Below, one piece after another: positions 1 through 8,698 of a DNA stretch of 39,132 nt. The notes under the pieces are model-generated. The model had not been told where the DNA came from, did not search any database, and was given only the letters and a program-made list of their open reading frames with translations. Origin of the DNA: an uncultured Lachnospiraceae bacterium (GTDB lineage: Bacteria > Bacillota > Clostridia > Lachnospirales > Lachnospiraceae); assembly GCA_948473115.1 (NCBI GenBank), contig CAOKWI010000042.1, positions 1 through 39,132 of the forward strand. Direction: 5' to 3'. The translations under genes and the position numbers were made by a program. Each line of letters begins with the position of its first letter. Within the stretch, counting starts at the first letter, position 1.

Positions 1-7
1 TAACATC

Positions 8-36
8 ACGCCTACACGGTATACTGTGTATGGCGT
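8..36. repeat. Left att-like palindromic end of Tn554-like element
   Basis: A near-perfect inverted repeat: ACGCCTACAC, an 8-bp centre GGTATACT, then GTGTATGGCGT, with a one-base bulge. It lies just before the first tyrosine recombinase gene. A related palindrome with TACAC, TGTAT and GCGT blocks is found after the last gene of the element (5064-5089). Two arms around a short centre is the layout of a tyrosine-recombinase core site, so I infer an attachment end. Exact crossover bases cannot be fixed because the left flank is outside the window. Confidence 0.45.
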
Positions 37-57
37 CAGGGAAGGAGGCGGAAGCAG

Positions 58-1176
58 ATGCGGCAGTACAGCGTAGGGACCATATCGGAAGGGGCAGTAA
101 AATATTTCTTTATCCGTGACTGTGAGACCATGGAGATCGTGCCGCTGCCCTCCAGATACCTGAAGCATAAGATAAAGGCAAACCGCTCCCCCAACACTGT
201 GAGGCGGGCGGCCTTTGCCATATGCTACTACCTGGAATACTTAAAGGAGATCCCGATGGAGGCCGCACAGGTCTGCAGGCTGGACTACGAAAAACAGAAC
301 GAGCACTTTGTGGACTTCCTGCACTGGCTGAAAGCCGGGAACCATAAGCAGGAGGACAGCAAAAGGGCGATCAACAATGGGACCTGCAACGCATACCTTG
401 AGGATGTGTTCAGGTTCTATCTTTTTGCCGAGGCGGAGGATGGACAGTACGGGAGCCTGAAGGTGCTGTCCTACAACTACCATGTGGCGGCGAATGCCGT
501 GGGCGTCCAGAAAAAGCTGCGGTACCAGTCCTTCAAGGGGTACCTGAAGGCGGAGGAACGCAAGGTCAGGCCGGCGGAGCACGATGAGATCACCACGGTC
601 CTGCAGGCATGCACCAACTGCCGCGACCAGCTCCTGATCCTGATGCTCGCGGAAACGGGCTTCCGGATCGGGGAGATCCTCGGCGTGGACTATACCCACG
701 ACATCGACTACCACAGGCACATGGTGGGCGTCTATTTCCGGGACGACAATGAGAACGAGGCCAGGGCAAAGAATGCGGAGTACCGGAAAGCGAAGGTCAG
801 CGATGAGACCTTTGAATTCCTGATGTACTACCTTGCGGAATACCGGGAGCTTTTGCAGCGCCAGCGCCTCCTGTTCATCAACATCTCAGGGGACACGGCG
901 GGGCAGCCGCTTAAGGTGGACAGCGTCTACGACATGCTGGGGAGGATGGAGAAAAAGACGGGGGTGTCCCTGACGCCCCACATGCTCCGGAGGTATTTCG
1001 CCAACATGCGCCGCAAGGCCGGGTGGCGGCTGGAGCTGATCCAGCAGGCCCTTGGGCATAAGCACATCGACACCACCATCAAATACCTAAACATAGTGGA
1101 TGACGAGCTGCTGGAGGCCAGCAGGGAATTTTATGAAAAGCACTCCGCCATGTACGGCGTGGAGAAGCTGCTATAG
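58..1176 (+). CDS. Tyrosine recombinase, Tn554 TnpA-like (first of trio)
   Basis: A 372-residue site-specific tyrosine recombinase that cuts and rejoins DNA through a covalent 3'-phosphotyrosine. The catalytic set is complete: R203 (ETGFRIGE), H308 and R311 (HMLRR), H334 (LGHKH) and the nucleophile Y343 (KYLNI). Residues about 20-150 form the SAM-like core-binding domain. The length matches Tn554 TnpA (about 361 residues). AAGGAGG at 42-48 lies 9 bp before the ATG. It is the first gene of a tightly packed four-gene unit; the next gene starts 14 bases after its stop and uses an AGGAGGTG site that overlaps that stop. The unit is therefore probably one transcript whose products act together in transposition. 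Confidence 0.9.
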   Translation: MRQYSVGTISEGAVKYFFIRDCETMEIVPLPSRYLKHKIKANRSPNTVRRAAFAICYYLEYLKEIPMEAAQVCRLDYEKQNEHFVDFLHWLKAGNHKQEDSKRAINNGTCNAYLEDVFRFYLFAEAEDGQYGSLKVLSYNYHVAANAVGVQKKLRYQSFKGYLKAEERKVRPAEHDEITTVLQACTNCRDQLLILMLAETGFRIGEILGVDYTHDIDYHRHMVGVYFRDDNENEARAKNAEYRKAKVSDETFEFLMYYLAEYRELLQRQRLLFINISGDTAGQPLKVDSVYDMLGRMEKKTGVSLTPHMLRRYFANMRRKAGWRLELIQQALGHKHIDTTIKYLNIVDDELLEASREFYEKHSAMYGVEKLL

Positions 1177-1189
1177 GAGGTGATGCGGG

Positions 1190-2944
1190 ATGCCCGCCTA
1201 TGCACTGCAATGGGCCGGGCCGCAGGGACAGGACGGCAGGGAGCCGCCAAGCCTGGTCAGCGGGGAACTGGAAGCCTGCACGGAGGTGCAGGGCGTGGGA
1301 AAGAACAGGTTGAAGCGGTTCCTGCTGGAGACAGGGGTACACAGCATTGCGGAGATGGACTACCCGCTGCGGCAGGCATATGAGAGATACCTGAGAGAAG
1401 GACAGAACATCCAAAAGACGGACCGGTACCTGCAGGCCTATGACCGGGTAAAGCAGCACTCCGTCCGCCAGCAGATGCAGACCCTGGCAGGGCGGCGGCA
1501 GTGCCGGTGGGAGATGGAGGACCAGGTCCTGTTCATCCCCTACCACCCGGATCAGGAACTTGCAATGGAATTTGACTCCGTGAGGAATAAAAGCAACATG
1601 GTCTGGGATTTTGCCAGGCCCTGCCCCCGGACATTAAAGGAGCAGGTATTCACGGCACTGAATGCCATGATCGACAGGTTCAAGGAACCCAGGCGGAGGG
1701 AGCAGAGGCTGACAGGGCTGCAGTACCTGTACGATTTCTGCACAGAGGCAGGCATCGGGGACATCGGGAAGATGGACGGGATGCAGACACGGCAGTTTGA
1801 AAGCTACCTGGACGGAAGGATCAACAGCACCTCCAGAAAAGAACAGCTCCTGCCAAGCCTGAACTTCTGCCGCAGGGCCATATTCCTGCAGGATGCGGAG
1901 ATCCGCTGGGACGCCAACGTCTGGTACCTGGAGCGGCTGAGGCTGCCCAAGAACCGGGTCAACCCAAGCGGGTCACACAGCAGCGTTTCCTTTCTGGAGA
2001 TCGCAGACGCGGAGAACCGCAGGTACGCGCAGGAATACATGAGATACCAGATCGGCGTCACCGGGCTGGCGGTCAGCACGGTCATCACCAAGTATGAAGG
2101 GATCAGGAACTTCCTCGTCTGGCTGGGGGAAAGGTGCGTGACGCTCCCCGGATGCACGGCGGAGCAGATGGACGGATACCTCCGGGAGCTGCAGGACAAG
2201 CGCATCATAGCGAAGACATTCAACGAATACCTGACAGGCATCCACCAGTTCTTCCGCTTTTTAACGGCGCGCGGGTATATAGACAAGGTGCCGTTCCACC
2301 CGGAATACTACCAGAAGAAGGCGCTCCCCAGGCACCATGACAGGAGCGTCCCTGCAGAGGTCTGCACGGAGATGCTCTCAAAGCTCCATCTGCTGCCGGA
2401 ACACCTGCGCTGCATGTACCTGCACCTGTGGTGCCTTGGGCTGCGCATCAGCGAGGTATGCACACTGAAAGGCAGTGCCTACAGCATGGAGGGGCAGGAC
2501 GCATGGATTCAGGTGTACCAGATTAAGATGAAGAACTATAAGCGGATACCGATAGCAGAAGGGCTGTACAGGATCATGCAGGTATACATCAGGAGGCATG
2601 GCATAGGGCCGGACGACTACCTTTTTACGAACCGGGAGGGCGGCGCGTACCGGAGCGCGACCTTCTGCCAGCAGATGAAGAAGTTCTGCCGGGAGCAGGG
2701 GATAGAGGGCGGGGAATACCTGTTCAGGTCCCATGACTACCGCCATACCGTGGCCACGATGCTCTATGACAGCGGCGTGTCCCTGCAGGGCGTCAGGGAC
2801 TACCTGGGCCACAGTTATGAGGAAATGACACAGCAGTACCTGGACTATATGCCGATGAAGATCGCAAGGGAGAACGAGGAATTTTTCAGGCAGCCCGGCA
2901 ACAGCCTGGCATCCTGCCTGAAGGAAGGAGGAAAAGATGGATGA
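1190..2944 (+). CDS. Tyrosine recombinase, Tn554 TnpB-like (second of trio)
   Basis: A 584-residue tyrosine recombinase with a long N-terminal extension, as in Tn554 TnpB (about 630 residues). The catalytic residues are intact: R419 (LGLRISE), H515 and R518 (HDYRH), H541 (LGHSY) and Y550 (QYLDYM). Residues about 275-375 look like the core-binding domain and about 390-560 like the catalytic domain; the first 270 residues are family-specific. The ATG at 1190 is preferred because AGGAGGTG ends 8 bp upstream. The stop overlaps the next ATG by 8 bases, which suggests translational coupling. Confidence 0.88.
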   Translation: MPAYALQWAGPQGQDGREPPSLVSGELEACTEVQGVGKNRLKRFLLETGVHSIAEMDYPLRQAYERYLREGQNIQKTDRYLQAYDRVKQHSVRQQMQTLAGRRQCRWEMEDQVLFIPYHPDQELAMEFDSVRNKSNMVWDFARPCPRTLKEQVFTALNAMIDRFKEPRRREQRLTGLQYLYDFCTEAGIGDIGKMDGMQTRQFESYLDGRINSTSRKEQLLPSLNFCRRAIFLQDAEIRWDANVWYLERLRLPKNRVNPSGSHSSVSFLEIADAENRRYAQEYMRYQIGVTGLAVSTVITKYEGIRNFLVWLGERCVTLPGCTAEQMDGYLRELQDKRIIAKTFNEYLTGIHQFFRFLTARGYIDKVPFHPEYYQKKALPRHHDRSVPAEVCTEMLSKLHLLPEHLRCMYLHLWCLGLRISEVCTLKGSAYSMEGQDAWIQVYQIKMKNYKRIPIAEGLYRIMQVYIRRHGIGPDDYLFTNREGGAYRSATFCQQMKKFCREQGIEGGEYLFRSHDYRHTVATMLYDSGVSLQGVRDYLGHSYEEMTQQYLDYMPMKIARENEEFFRQPGNSLASCLKEGGKDG

Positions 2945-4436
2945 CAGGCTTATGTACAGCGAGCTTGGCTGCTACGGGGACGCGGATGAAGCCCTGCTGC
3001 GGAAGATAGGGAAGAACGGTTACTATGACCTTTCGCCCCTGCGCTCGGAGGCCATGAAAGATGAGTTCCGGCGCTACATCCTGCACAGGGGGAGCCAGGT
3101 ATCCCTGAACACGGTACAGCATGACAAATCCTACTACCGGCAGCTCTGCAAAGCCATCGGGACACGGAAGGACATCCCGGACAGCCTGCTTGGCTGGGAG
3201 GAAGCAAAGTGGGTGCAGCTCCTGAAAGGGTGGATGCTGAAGAACGGCATCGCCTTAACTGAGGAAAAAAAGAGCGTCTATGGGACGACGCATCTGGTGG
3301 AGGCAGGGCTGGTCCGGTACCTGCGCAGGCTCCTGCGGTTTTTACAGCCGGAAGATACGCGCATGGAGCAGGAAAAGGACGTCTGGAGGCTGGAAAAGCT
3401 GGACATCCCCATCGAGGACAACCCCATCTATAGGACGGAGACGCTGAACTTTACGGGCATCCTGCAGGAGGGCATCCGCCAGGAGGTGAAAAAGGCAATC
3501 TATGCACACCTCAAATACGAGAAACTGGGGACCGTCAAGAGGGAGCTGTCCTCGGTGCGGCAGTTTTCAAGATACCTGAAGGACAAGGGGATAAAGGCGC
3601 AGTCCTGTGCGGAGGTGGACAGGGCGGTGATAGAGGGATACCTGATACATAAGGCGACCAACGGAAGCTCCGGGCGGGGGAACAGCGATGACATCATCAA
3701 GCTGCGCTCCGTGCTGGAATGCGTTGGGAAGATTTATGGATACCCGCATCTGGAAAAGCTGTTCATCAACACGGATATCCCGCCGGAGATTCAGCCGGAG
3801 TTTAAGACGTATTCCGACAAAGAGTTAAAGCGGCTGAACGCACATATCACAAAGCTGGACGAGCAGATCACAAGGTGCATGGTCATACACCAGATGCTGG
3901 GGACCAGGATCTCGGACACCCTGACGCTGCGGCAGGACTGCCTGTTCCACACGGACGGGCAGGACATGATACGGATTGCGCAGGTCAAGACCAGCACATT
4001 CCGGAAACCGGTCAGCGCGGAGCTTGCGGCACTGATCCGCAAGGCGGCCGCCTACACGAAAGAGCGGTACGGGGAAACCGAATACATCTTTGTGGATGAA
4101 CGGGACATAAGCCGGCCCCTCCAGTACACCACCATAAAGCATAAGGTCCTGGGGATGATCCAGAAAGAGGACCTGCGGGACGATGCAGGGAAGCCTTTCG
4201 GGTTCAGCACCCATATGTTCCGGCGCTCCTACGGGGCGAAGCTGACAGAGCTGCACCTGGATGACTGGACGATAGCAAAGCTGCTGGGGCACAAGGGGGT
4301 CAGCGCTGTCCAGCATTACCGGAAGATGGGGAACCAGATGCTGGCGGACGAAACACGCAGGGCAAGGGAGGAACAGACCCGGATACTGCTTGCAAGCCTG
4401 GACGGCTGGGAGGAAGAATATGAGCAAATACGATAA
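2937..4436 (+). CDS. Tyrosine recombinase, third of trio
   Basis: A 499-residue tyrosine recombinase with all catalytic positions: R324 (LGTRISD), H426 and R429 (HMFRRS), H452 (LGHKG) and Y461 (HYRKM). The start has AGGAGG a few bases upstream and overlaps the stop of the preceding gene. Classical Tn554 has only two tyrosine recombinases plus TnpC, so this third, divergent enzyme is an extra subunit. It differs from the shorter recombinases of RIT (recombinase-in-trio) elements, and the TnpC-like gene that follows argues for a Tn554 relative. Its 3' end overlaps the next gene by 17 bases. Confidence 0.87.
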   Translation: MDDRLMYSELGCYGDADEALLRKIGKNGYYDLSPLRSEAMKDEFRRYILHRGSQVSLNTVQHDKSYYRQLCKAIGTRKDIPDSLLGWEEAKWVQLLKGWMLKNGIALTEEKKSVYGTTHLVEAGLVRYLRRLLRFLQPEDTRMEQEKDVWRLEKLDIPIEDNPIYRTETLNFTGILQEGIRQEVKKAIYAHLKYEKLGTVKRELSSVRQFSRYLKDKGIKAQSCAEVDRAVIEGYLIHKATNGSSGRGNSDDIIKLRSVLECVGKIYGYPHLEKLFINTDIPPEIQPEFKTYSDKELKRLNAHITKLDEQITRCMVIHQMLGTRISDTLTLRQDCLFHTDGQDMIRIAQVKTSTFRKPVSAELAALIRKAAAYTKERYGETEYIFVDERDISRPLQYTTIKHKVLGMIQKEDLRDDAGKPFGFSTHMFRRSYGAKLTELHLDDWTIAKLLGHKGVSAVQHYRKMGNQMLADETRRAREEQTRILLASLDGWEEEYEQIR

Positions 4437-4803
4437 GATGATCGAAATAAACCGGGAACGGAGCGTGGAGAAAGTCGCCGCGGCAAAGGCGGCCATCCGG
4501 AAGATGGCGGAGGACGGGGAGCGGATTTCGGTGCCGGGGCTCATGAAGGCGACCGGGCTTTCCAGGGGCTTTTTTTACAAGAACCCGGAAGTGCGGTCAG
4601 AGATTGACCGGGCCATGGAGCAGCAGGCCGGGACAGCCGACCCCCGCAGGAGCATCCTGAACAAAGCGATGGACGGCAGGATCGAACTGCTGCAGCAACA
4701 GCTGGCAAAGCTCAGGCAGGAAAACGAACTTTTACAGAAAGAGAACCAGAAGCTCAAAAAGGCGTTGGGCAGGCACGACAGGAACGTCATAAGAAACTTA
4801 TAA
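4420..4803 (+). CDS. TnpC-like transposition accessory protein (DUF6262-type)
   Basis: A 127-residue protein. The N-terminal half (residues about 10-65) holds a helix-turn-helix-like segment (VPGLMKATGLSRGFFYKN). The C-terminal half (about 80-120) is a predicted coiled coil with repeated leucines (LLQQQLAKLRQENELLQ). Size (Tn554 TnpC is about 125 residues), position after the recombinases and the HTH plus coiled coil fit TnpC/DUF6262, which in Tn554 influences transposition frequency and orientation. An upstream TTG at 4390 is open in frame, but the ATG at 4420 has GGGAGGAAG just before it and is preferred. The gene overlaps the third recombinase by 17 bases. Confidence 0.75.
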   Translation: MSKYDKMIEINRERSVEKVAAAKAAIRKMAEDGERISVPGLMKATGLSRGFFYKNPEVRSEIDRAMEQQAGTADPRRSILNKAMDGRIELLQQQLAKLRQENELLQKENQKLKKALGRHDRNVIRNL

Positions 4804-4819
4804 AGTGAAGAATGTACAT

Positions 4820-4846
4820 AGGATCGGCGGGAAACCTGCCGGTCCT
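4820..4846 (+). other. Hairpin downstream of the recombinase trio
   Basis: A 12-bp stem (AGGATCGGCGGG with CCTGCCGGTCCT, two G.U pairs) around an AAA loop, 16 bases after the tnpC-like stop. Only a short T run follows, so termination here would be weak; it may act with the next hairpin. Confidence 0.5.
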
Positions 4847-4889
4847 TTGCAGTTATAACCTTTCTGTTCATACTGATGAACTTTTCGGG

Positions 4890-4915
4890 ACTTCCACCAC
4901 AGGGGTGGGAGTTTT
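4890..4915 (+). terminator. Rho-independent terminator of the recombinase operon
   Basis: A 9-bp stem (ACTTCCACC with GGTGGGAGT, one G.U pair), 5-base loop, followed by TTTT. It is placed 87 bases after the last gene of the Tn554-like unit. The rest of 4916-5063 is A-rich with no recognisable gene. Confidence 0.6.
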
Positions 4916-5063
4916 ATAATGGGAAAAGAATGGTTTCTGTGGTTTCATGCTTTTGGGGCATGTGGAATCATGCAGCATAGGTATTTGCGAAAGAGGATGG
5001 CGGATAGTAGAATAAAAATAGGGAAAAGGGCGAAAAAGCTAATGAAAAGTCGGGTAAAAAGAA

Positions 5064-5089
5064 ACACAATACACACTTTTGTATAGCGT
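5064..5089. repeat. Right att-like palindromic end of Tn554-like element
   Basis: ACACAATACACA, a short CTTT centre, then TGTATAGCGT. It matches the left end (8-36) in the blocks TACAC and TGTAT(G/A)GCGT as a direct repeat, and because both are palindromic also as an inverted repeat. It lies about 45 bases before the point where recognisable flavodoxin coding sequence begins, so it probably marks the right boundary of the element. Confidence 0.42.
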
Positions 5090-5129
5090 TAGAGCCAGTG
5101 TTTACAAAGGGTTGGAGGGGCGGGCTACA

Positions 5130-5384
5130 GTTTATTATCCCAACTGGTGGAGCGATATGCCGATGATCCTGTACACCTTTTTCGACAGTTATGATCTGTC
5201 CGGAAAGACCATTGCACCCTTCTGCACCAGCGGGGGAAGCGGCCTGTCAGGTACGGTAAGCAGCATCAGGGAACTGGAACCGGAGGCGGATGTCCTTGAC
5301 GGTCTTCATATCGGCAGCTCCGCGGCATCCGATCCGGATCAGGCGGTAAGCGACTGGCTGGAGAGTCTGGGGCTTATGGAATAA
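5130..5384 (+). pseudogene. Flavodoxin, 5'-truncated by the Tn554-like element
   Basis: The C-terminal half of a flavodoxin: YYPNWWSDMPM, SYDLSGKTIAPFCTSGGSG, then the terminal helix SDWLESLGL. The same segments occur in the intact flavodoxin domain of the fusion gene at 9382-10503 (GYPNWW, SGKTIIPFCAHGTGG). The N-terminal part with the FMN phosphate loop is missing and is replaced by unrelated sequence adjoining the right end of the recombinase element. The frame runs open from a TTG at 5079, but homology seems to begin about 5130. The missing half should lie to the left of position 1 if the element simply inserted. It was probably the first gene of the redox operon. Confidence 0.8.
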
Positions 5385-5461
5385 AGAAATGGATGCGCTG
5401 ATTGCGGCCCGCAATCGCAAAAAATAAGCAGACCATAAAAATAAGTGATGGAGAGATGATG

Positions 5462-5899
5462 ATGAAGATCACAAGCAGGGAAGAATTTGACAGGCAGAAT
5501 GTATTTGGACTGGGACAGGAGAACACGGCATTTGCACAGTATTTTATAGGAAATTCCTATCTGAATCCCCTTACAGATCCGAAGGAAACGGCAGTATTCC
5601 TGGCAAATGTCACTTTTGAGCCGGGATGCCGGAACAACTGGCACATCCACCATGCAAAAAACGGCGGCGGACAGCTTCTGATCTGCACGGCGGGCAGCGG
5701 CTGGTACCAGGAGGAAGGAAAAGAGGCAGTCAGCCTTGAACCGGGTATGGTCATCACGATTCCGGCGGAAGTGAAGCACTGGCACGGCGCGAAAGCGGAC
5801 AGCTGGTTCTCCCATATCGCGGTGGAGGTTCCCGGCGAGGAAACCAGGAACGAGTGGTGTGAGCCTGTGGATGATGAGGCATATGGAAAGTTAGGGTAA
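5462..5899 (+). CDS. Cupin-domain protein
   Basis: A small (145-residue) single-domain cupin. The metal-binding motif region is visible: HIHHAKNGGGQ (motif 1, with several His) and PGMVITIPAEVKHWHG (motif 2). Such proteins are predicted metal-dependent dioxygenases, isomerases or quercetinase-like enzymes; the substrate is unknown. Three ATGs in a row (5456, 5459, 5462) could start it; GGAGAG at 5450-5455 best suits 5462. The next gene follows 18 bases later. Cupins of this kind are often neighbours of carboxymuconolactone-decarboxylase-like proteins, and one lies in the same operon (7965). This fits a redox or detoxification role, which is inference. Confidence 0.8.
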   Translation: MKITSREEFDRQNVFGLGQENTAFAQYFIGNSYLNPLTDPKETAVFLANVTFEPGCRNNWHIHHAKNGGGQLLICTAGSGWYQEEGKEAVSLEPGMVITIPAEVKHWHGAKADSWFSHIAVEVPGEETRNEWCEPVDDEAYGKLG

Positions 5900-5917
5900 T
5901 AGATTGGGAGGACATTT

Positions 5918-6580
5918 ATGAAAAAATTAGCTGCTTTTCTGATTATTACGGCTATGCTGTCTTCTTTGACTGCCTGCGGAGGCGAAGCAGCCAGGGATGC
6001 AGAAACTGTAAAAGATTTTGTGGTGAAGGAAAACAGCGGCGAATCACCTGTAACAGAGGGGAATCTCACGGAGTCTGAGGAAACCCACAGTGCGGATACG
6101 AAAGAAAATAATGCAGGAGGAACCAGGGAGGGTGTCGCAGCAGATCCCGAAAGTGGGCAAGACACGGCTGCAGATAACGAGTCCGCATCGGAAGAAACAG
6201 TTGGCAGTACAGAACATACGGAGGACAATACCATGAAAATAACAGCAGGAGACACCACATTTACGGCAACGCTTGCAGACAATTCATCCGTGGAGGCATT
6301 GAGGGAAATTCTTGCGGAGGGCCCGCTTACGATCAACATGAGCGATTATGCAGGCATGGAAAAGGTGGGGCCTATCGGAACGGACTTGCCGCGAAATGAC
6401 GAGCAGATTTCCACCGGGGCGGGCGACATTATACTGTATCAGGGAAATTCACTTGTGATTTATTATGATACAAATTCATGGAATTTTACGAGAATTGGGA
6501 AGATTGAGGGTGTGACGGGTGAGGAGCTTCTGGATGTCTTTGGCAGCGGGGACGTGACGGTTACGTTCTCTTTGAAATAG
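5918..6580 (+). CDS. Lipoprotein with cyclophilin-like domain
   Basis: A 220-residue predicted lipoprotein. The signal peptide ends in the lipobox LTAC (Cys about residue 20). A long Ser/Thr/Glu-rich linker (about 25-105) follows, then a compact C-terminal domain starting MKITAGDTTFTATLADNSS and ending GDVTVTFSLK. That is the cyclophilin-like fold family found in many Clostridia; whether it has prolyl isomerase activity is unknown. The start is ATG after GGGAGG. A closely similar domain is fused behind a flavodoxin in the last gene of this operon (KIKITVGDTELTAVMDDN), so the two domains probably work together outside the membrane. Confidence 0.8.
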   Translation: MKKLAAFLIITAMLSSLTACGGEAARDAETVKDFVVKENSGESPVTEGNLTESEETHSADTKENNAGGTREGVAADPESGQDTAADNESASEETVGSTEHTEDNTMKITAGDTTFTATLADNSSVEALREILAEGPLTINMSDYAGMEKVGPIGTDLPRNDEQISTGAGDIILYQGNSLVIYYDTNSWNFTRIGKIEGVTGEELLDVFGSGDVTVTFSLK

Positions 6581-6616
6581 CGGCATTTTCCACGCGGACT
6601 TGGAAGGAGTAATAAG

Positions 6617-7942
6617 TTGTTTAGCAATAAAGACTTGAAAAACCTGATCATACCGCTGTTTCTGGAACAGCTCCTTACGATCCTTGTCGGACTGGCGGAT
6701 ACTTTTGTGATCAGCTTTGTGGGTGAAGCTGCCGTGTCCGGAGTATCCCTTGTCAATTCCTTTAATACGATATTCATTTTCCTGTTTACAGCCCTTGCTT
6801 CCGGCGGCGCAGTGATAGTAAGTCAGTATATCGGGAATAAAAAAACGGCGGAGGCGGGTGAGGCGGCGAGTCAGCTGTTGATGATTACCACGGTTTTTTC
6901 CGCAGGAATCGTCATATTGCTTCTGCTGTTTGGAAGACCGATTCTTGGATTGGTATTTGGACGGGTGGAAGAAGATGTTATGAGGGCATGTGTGACATAC
7001 CTTCGGATATCCGCCTATTCTTACCCCGCGCTTGCAGTCTATAACGCGGGTGCAGCGCTCTGCCGCAGTATCGGAAAGACCAGCGTTACCATGTATATTG
7101 CCGTTATCTCCAATGTGATCAATGTAATCGGCAACCTGATCGGCGTGTTTGTTCTCCGCGCGGGAGTGGCAGGGGTTGCGTATCCTTCCCTGATTGCAAG
7201 AATGTTTTCGGCAGCAGCTGTGACGGTTCTCTGTTTCCGTAAGGGGAATGGCGTATATTACATGAAGCAGTGGATATGCAGATGGAATGCCGGGCTTTTG
7301 AAGCGTATTTTGAGGATTGCGGTTCCGAATGGCGTGGAACAGGGCATTTTCCAGTTTGTCAAGGTGGCGCTCAGCAGCATCGTCGCTTTGTTCGGGACCT
7401 ATCAGATAGCGGCAAACGGAATTGCGCAAAGCATCTGGTCCCTTGCGGCATTGGTCTGCGTGACGATGGGGCCGGTGTTCATCACGGTGATCGGGCAGTG
7501 TATGGGTGCGGGGGATGCCGGGCAGGCGGAATATTATTTTCACAAACTCTTAAAGGTAACACTTCTGTTCTCCGTGGTATGGAATACGATGGTTTTTGCA
7601 GTGACACCCGCCATTTTGCCATTTTTTGATGTGGCGCCGGAAACAAGGAACCTGACGGTATGGCTGGTTTTGATCCACAATTTATTTAACTGCATTGCAT
7701 TTCCGTTTGCGGACCCGTTGGGAAAGGGTCTGCGTGCGGCAGGCGATGTGAAGTTTACGGTGGCCTGGTCGTTGGTCACGACCATTGGCGTACGGCTTCT
7801 GGCGTCAGTTGTGCTTGCCGTTCTATTTTGTATGGGTGTGATCGGGATTGCGCTTGCCATGAGTCTGGACTGGTGTGTGCGGGCAGTGGCATTTTATGTC
7901 CGCTTTAAGGGCGGAAAATGGAAGAATTATCAGTTGATTTAA
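6617..7942 (+). CDS. MATE-family efflux transporter
   Basis: A 441-residue polytopic membrane protein with about 12 hydrophobic segments and MATE-type repeats: the N-terminal half begins LIIPLFLEQLLTILVGLADTFVISFVGEAAVSGVSLV, and the second half repeats the pattern from about residue 235 (IAVPNGVEQGIFQFVKVALSS). MATE proteins export drugs or metabolites using Na+ or H+ gradients; the substrate here is unknown. The start is TTG at 6617, supported by AAGGAG 8 bases upstream. It sits in the redox operon between the cyclophilin-like lipoprotein and the CMD-like protein. Confidence 0.9.
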   Translation: MFSNKDLKNLIIPLFLEQLLTILVGLADTFVISFVGEAAVSGVSLVNSFNTIFIFLFTALASGGAVIVSQYIGNKKTAEAGEAASQLLMITTVFSAGIVILLLLFGRPILGLVFGRVEEDVMRACVTYLRISAYSYPALAVYNAGAALCRSIGKTSVTMYIAVISNVINVIGNLIGVFVLRAGVAGVAYPSLIARMFSAAAVTVLCFRKGNGVYYMKQWICRWNAGLLKRILRIAVPNGVEQGIFQFVKVALSSIVALFGTYQIAANGIAQSIWSLAALVCVTMGPVFITVIGQCMGAGDAGQAEYYFHKLLKVTLLFSVVWNTMVFAVTPAILPFFDVAPETRNLTVWLVLIHNLFNCIAFPFADPLGKGLRAAGDVKFTVAWSLVTTIGVRLLASVVLAVLFCMGVIGIALAMSLDWCVRAVAFYVRFKGGKWKNYQLI

Positions 7943-7964
7943 TCAGGAATGGAGGTTTTTGATA

Positions 7965-8654
7965 ATGATGAGCTATTACGAAACAGATCCAGAATTTATG
8001 GAGATCGTGGAGCATTTTACATTGGAGGAGGTGGTGAAGGAGCCCGGTCAGGAGCTGCAGTCGGAGACACGCTATCTGGCAATCCTTGCCACATTATTAG
8101 GCTGTCAGGGGCTTGACGTTTATAAAGATATGCTGTCCAAAGCGTTGGACGGGGGACTGACACCTGTCATGGTGAAGGAGATGGTCTATCAGGCGGCGGA
8201 TTATCTTGGGCTTGGCAGGGTTATGCCATTTCTGTCCGTTACCAATGATATTTTAACCGTCCGGGGCGTCAACCTGCCGCTGTCCGCACAGACGACGACA
8301 ACTATGGAAAACAGGCTGGAAAAGGGCGCGGAGGTGCAGGCGGAGATTTTCGGGGAGCATATGAGGGAAGCGTGGAAAGCGGGGCACATCAACCGGTGGC
8401 TGGCGGCAAACTGTTTCGGTGATTATTACACAAGGGGCGGTCTGGATTTAAAACAGCGCGAAATGATCACGTTCTGCTTTCTGGCGGCACAGGGTGGCTG
8501 TGAACCGCAGCTTACCGCCCATGCGAAAGGGAACATGAACCTTGGGAATGACAGGGATTTCCTGATCCGGGTGGTGTCGCAGTGCCTGCCGTACATTGGG
8601 TATCCGCGCAGCCTGAATGCCGCAGCCTGTATCAATAAGGCCGCAGAATCATAA
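7965..8654 (+). CDS. Carboxymuconolactone decarboxylase (CMD/AhpD-like) family protein
   Basis: About 229 residues with two CMD-type helical repeats: residues about 30-95 (ETRYLAILATLLGCQGLDVYKDML) and about 140-215 (LDLKQREMITFCFLAAQGGCEPQLTAHAKGNMNLG). The second repeat keeps the E-x-(I/L) and H-x-x-(G/N) layout; the AhpD CxxC pair is not obvious, so peroxidase activity is uncertain. GGAGG lies 9 bases before ATG 7965; the in-frame TTG at 7959 is less likely. These proteins often partner cupins and flavodoxins in Clostridia, as here. Confidence 0.82.
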   Translation: MMSYYETDPEFMEIVEHFTLEEVVKEPGQELQSETRYLAILATLLGCQGLDVYKDMLSKALDGGLTPVMVKEMVYQAADYLGLGRVMPFLSVTNDILTVRGVNLPLSAQTTTTMENRLEKGAEVQAEIFGEHMREAWKAGHINRWLAANCFGDYYTRGGLDLKQREMITFCFLAAQGGCEPQLTAHAKGNMNLGNDRDFLIRVVSQCLPYIGYPRSLNAAACINKAAES

Positions 8655-8698
8655 AAGTCAAGATTCAGAAAGATCAAGGTTTGGAAAACGGAGGCAGT

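Noticed and set aside
58..4803. RIT (recombinase-in-trio) element
   Set aside because: The recombinases are longer than RIT ones and are followed by a TnpC/DUF6262-like gene, which points to the Tn554 group.
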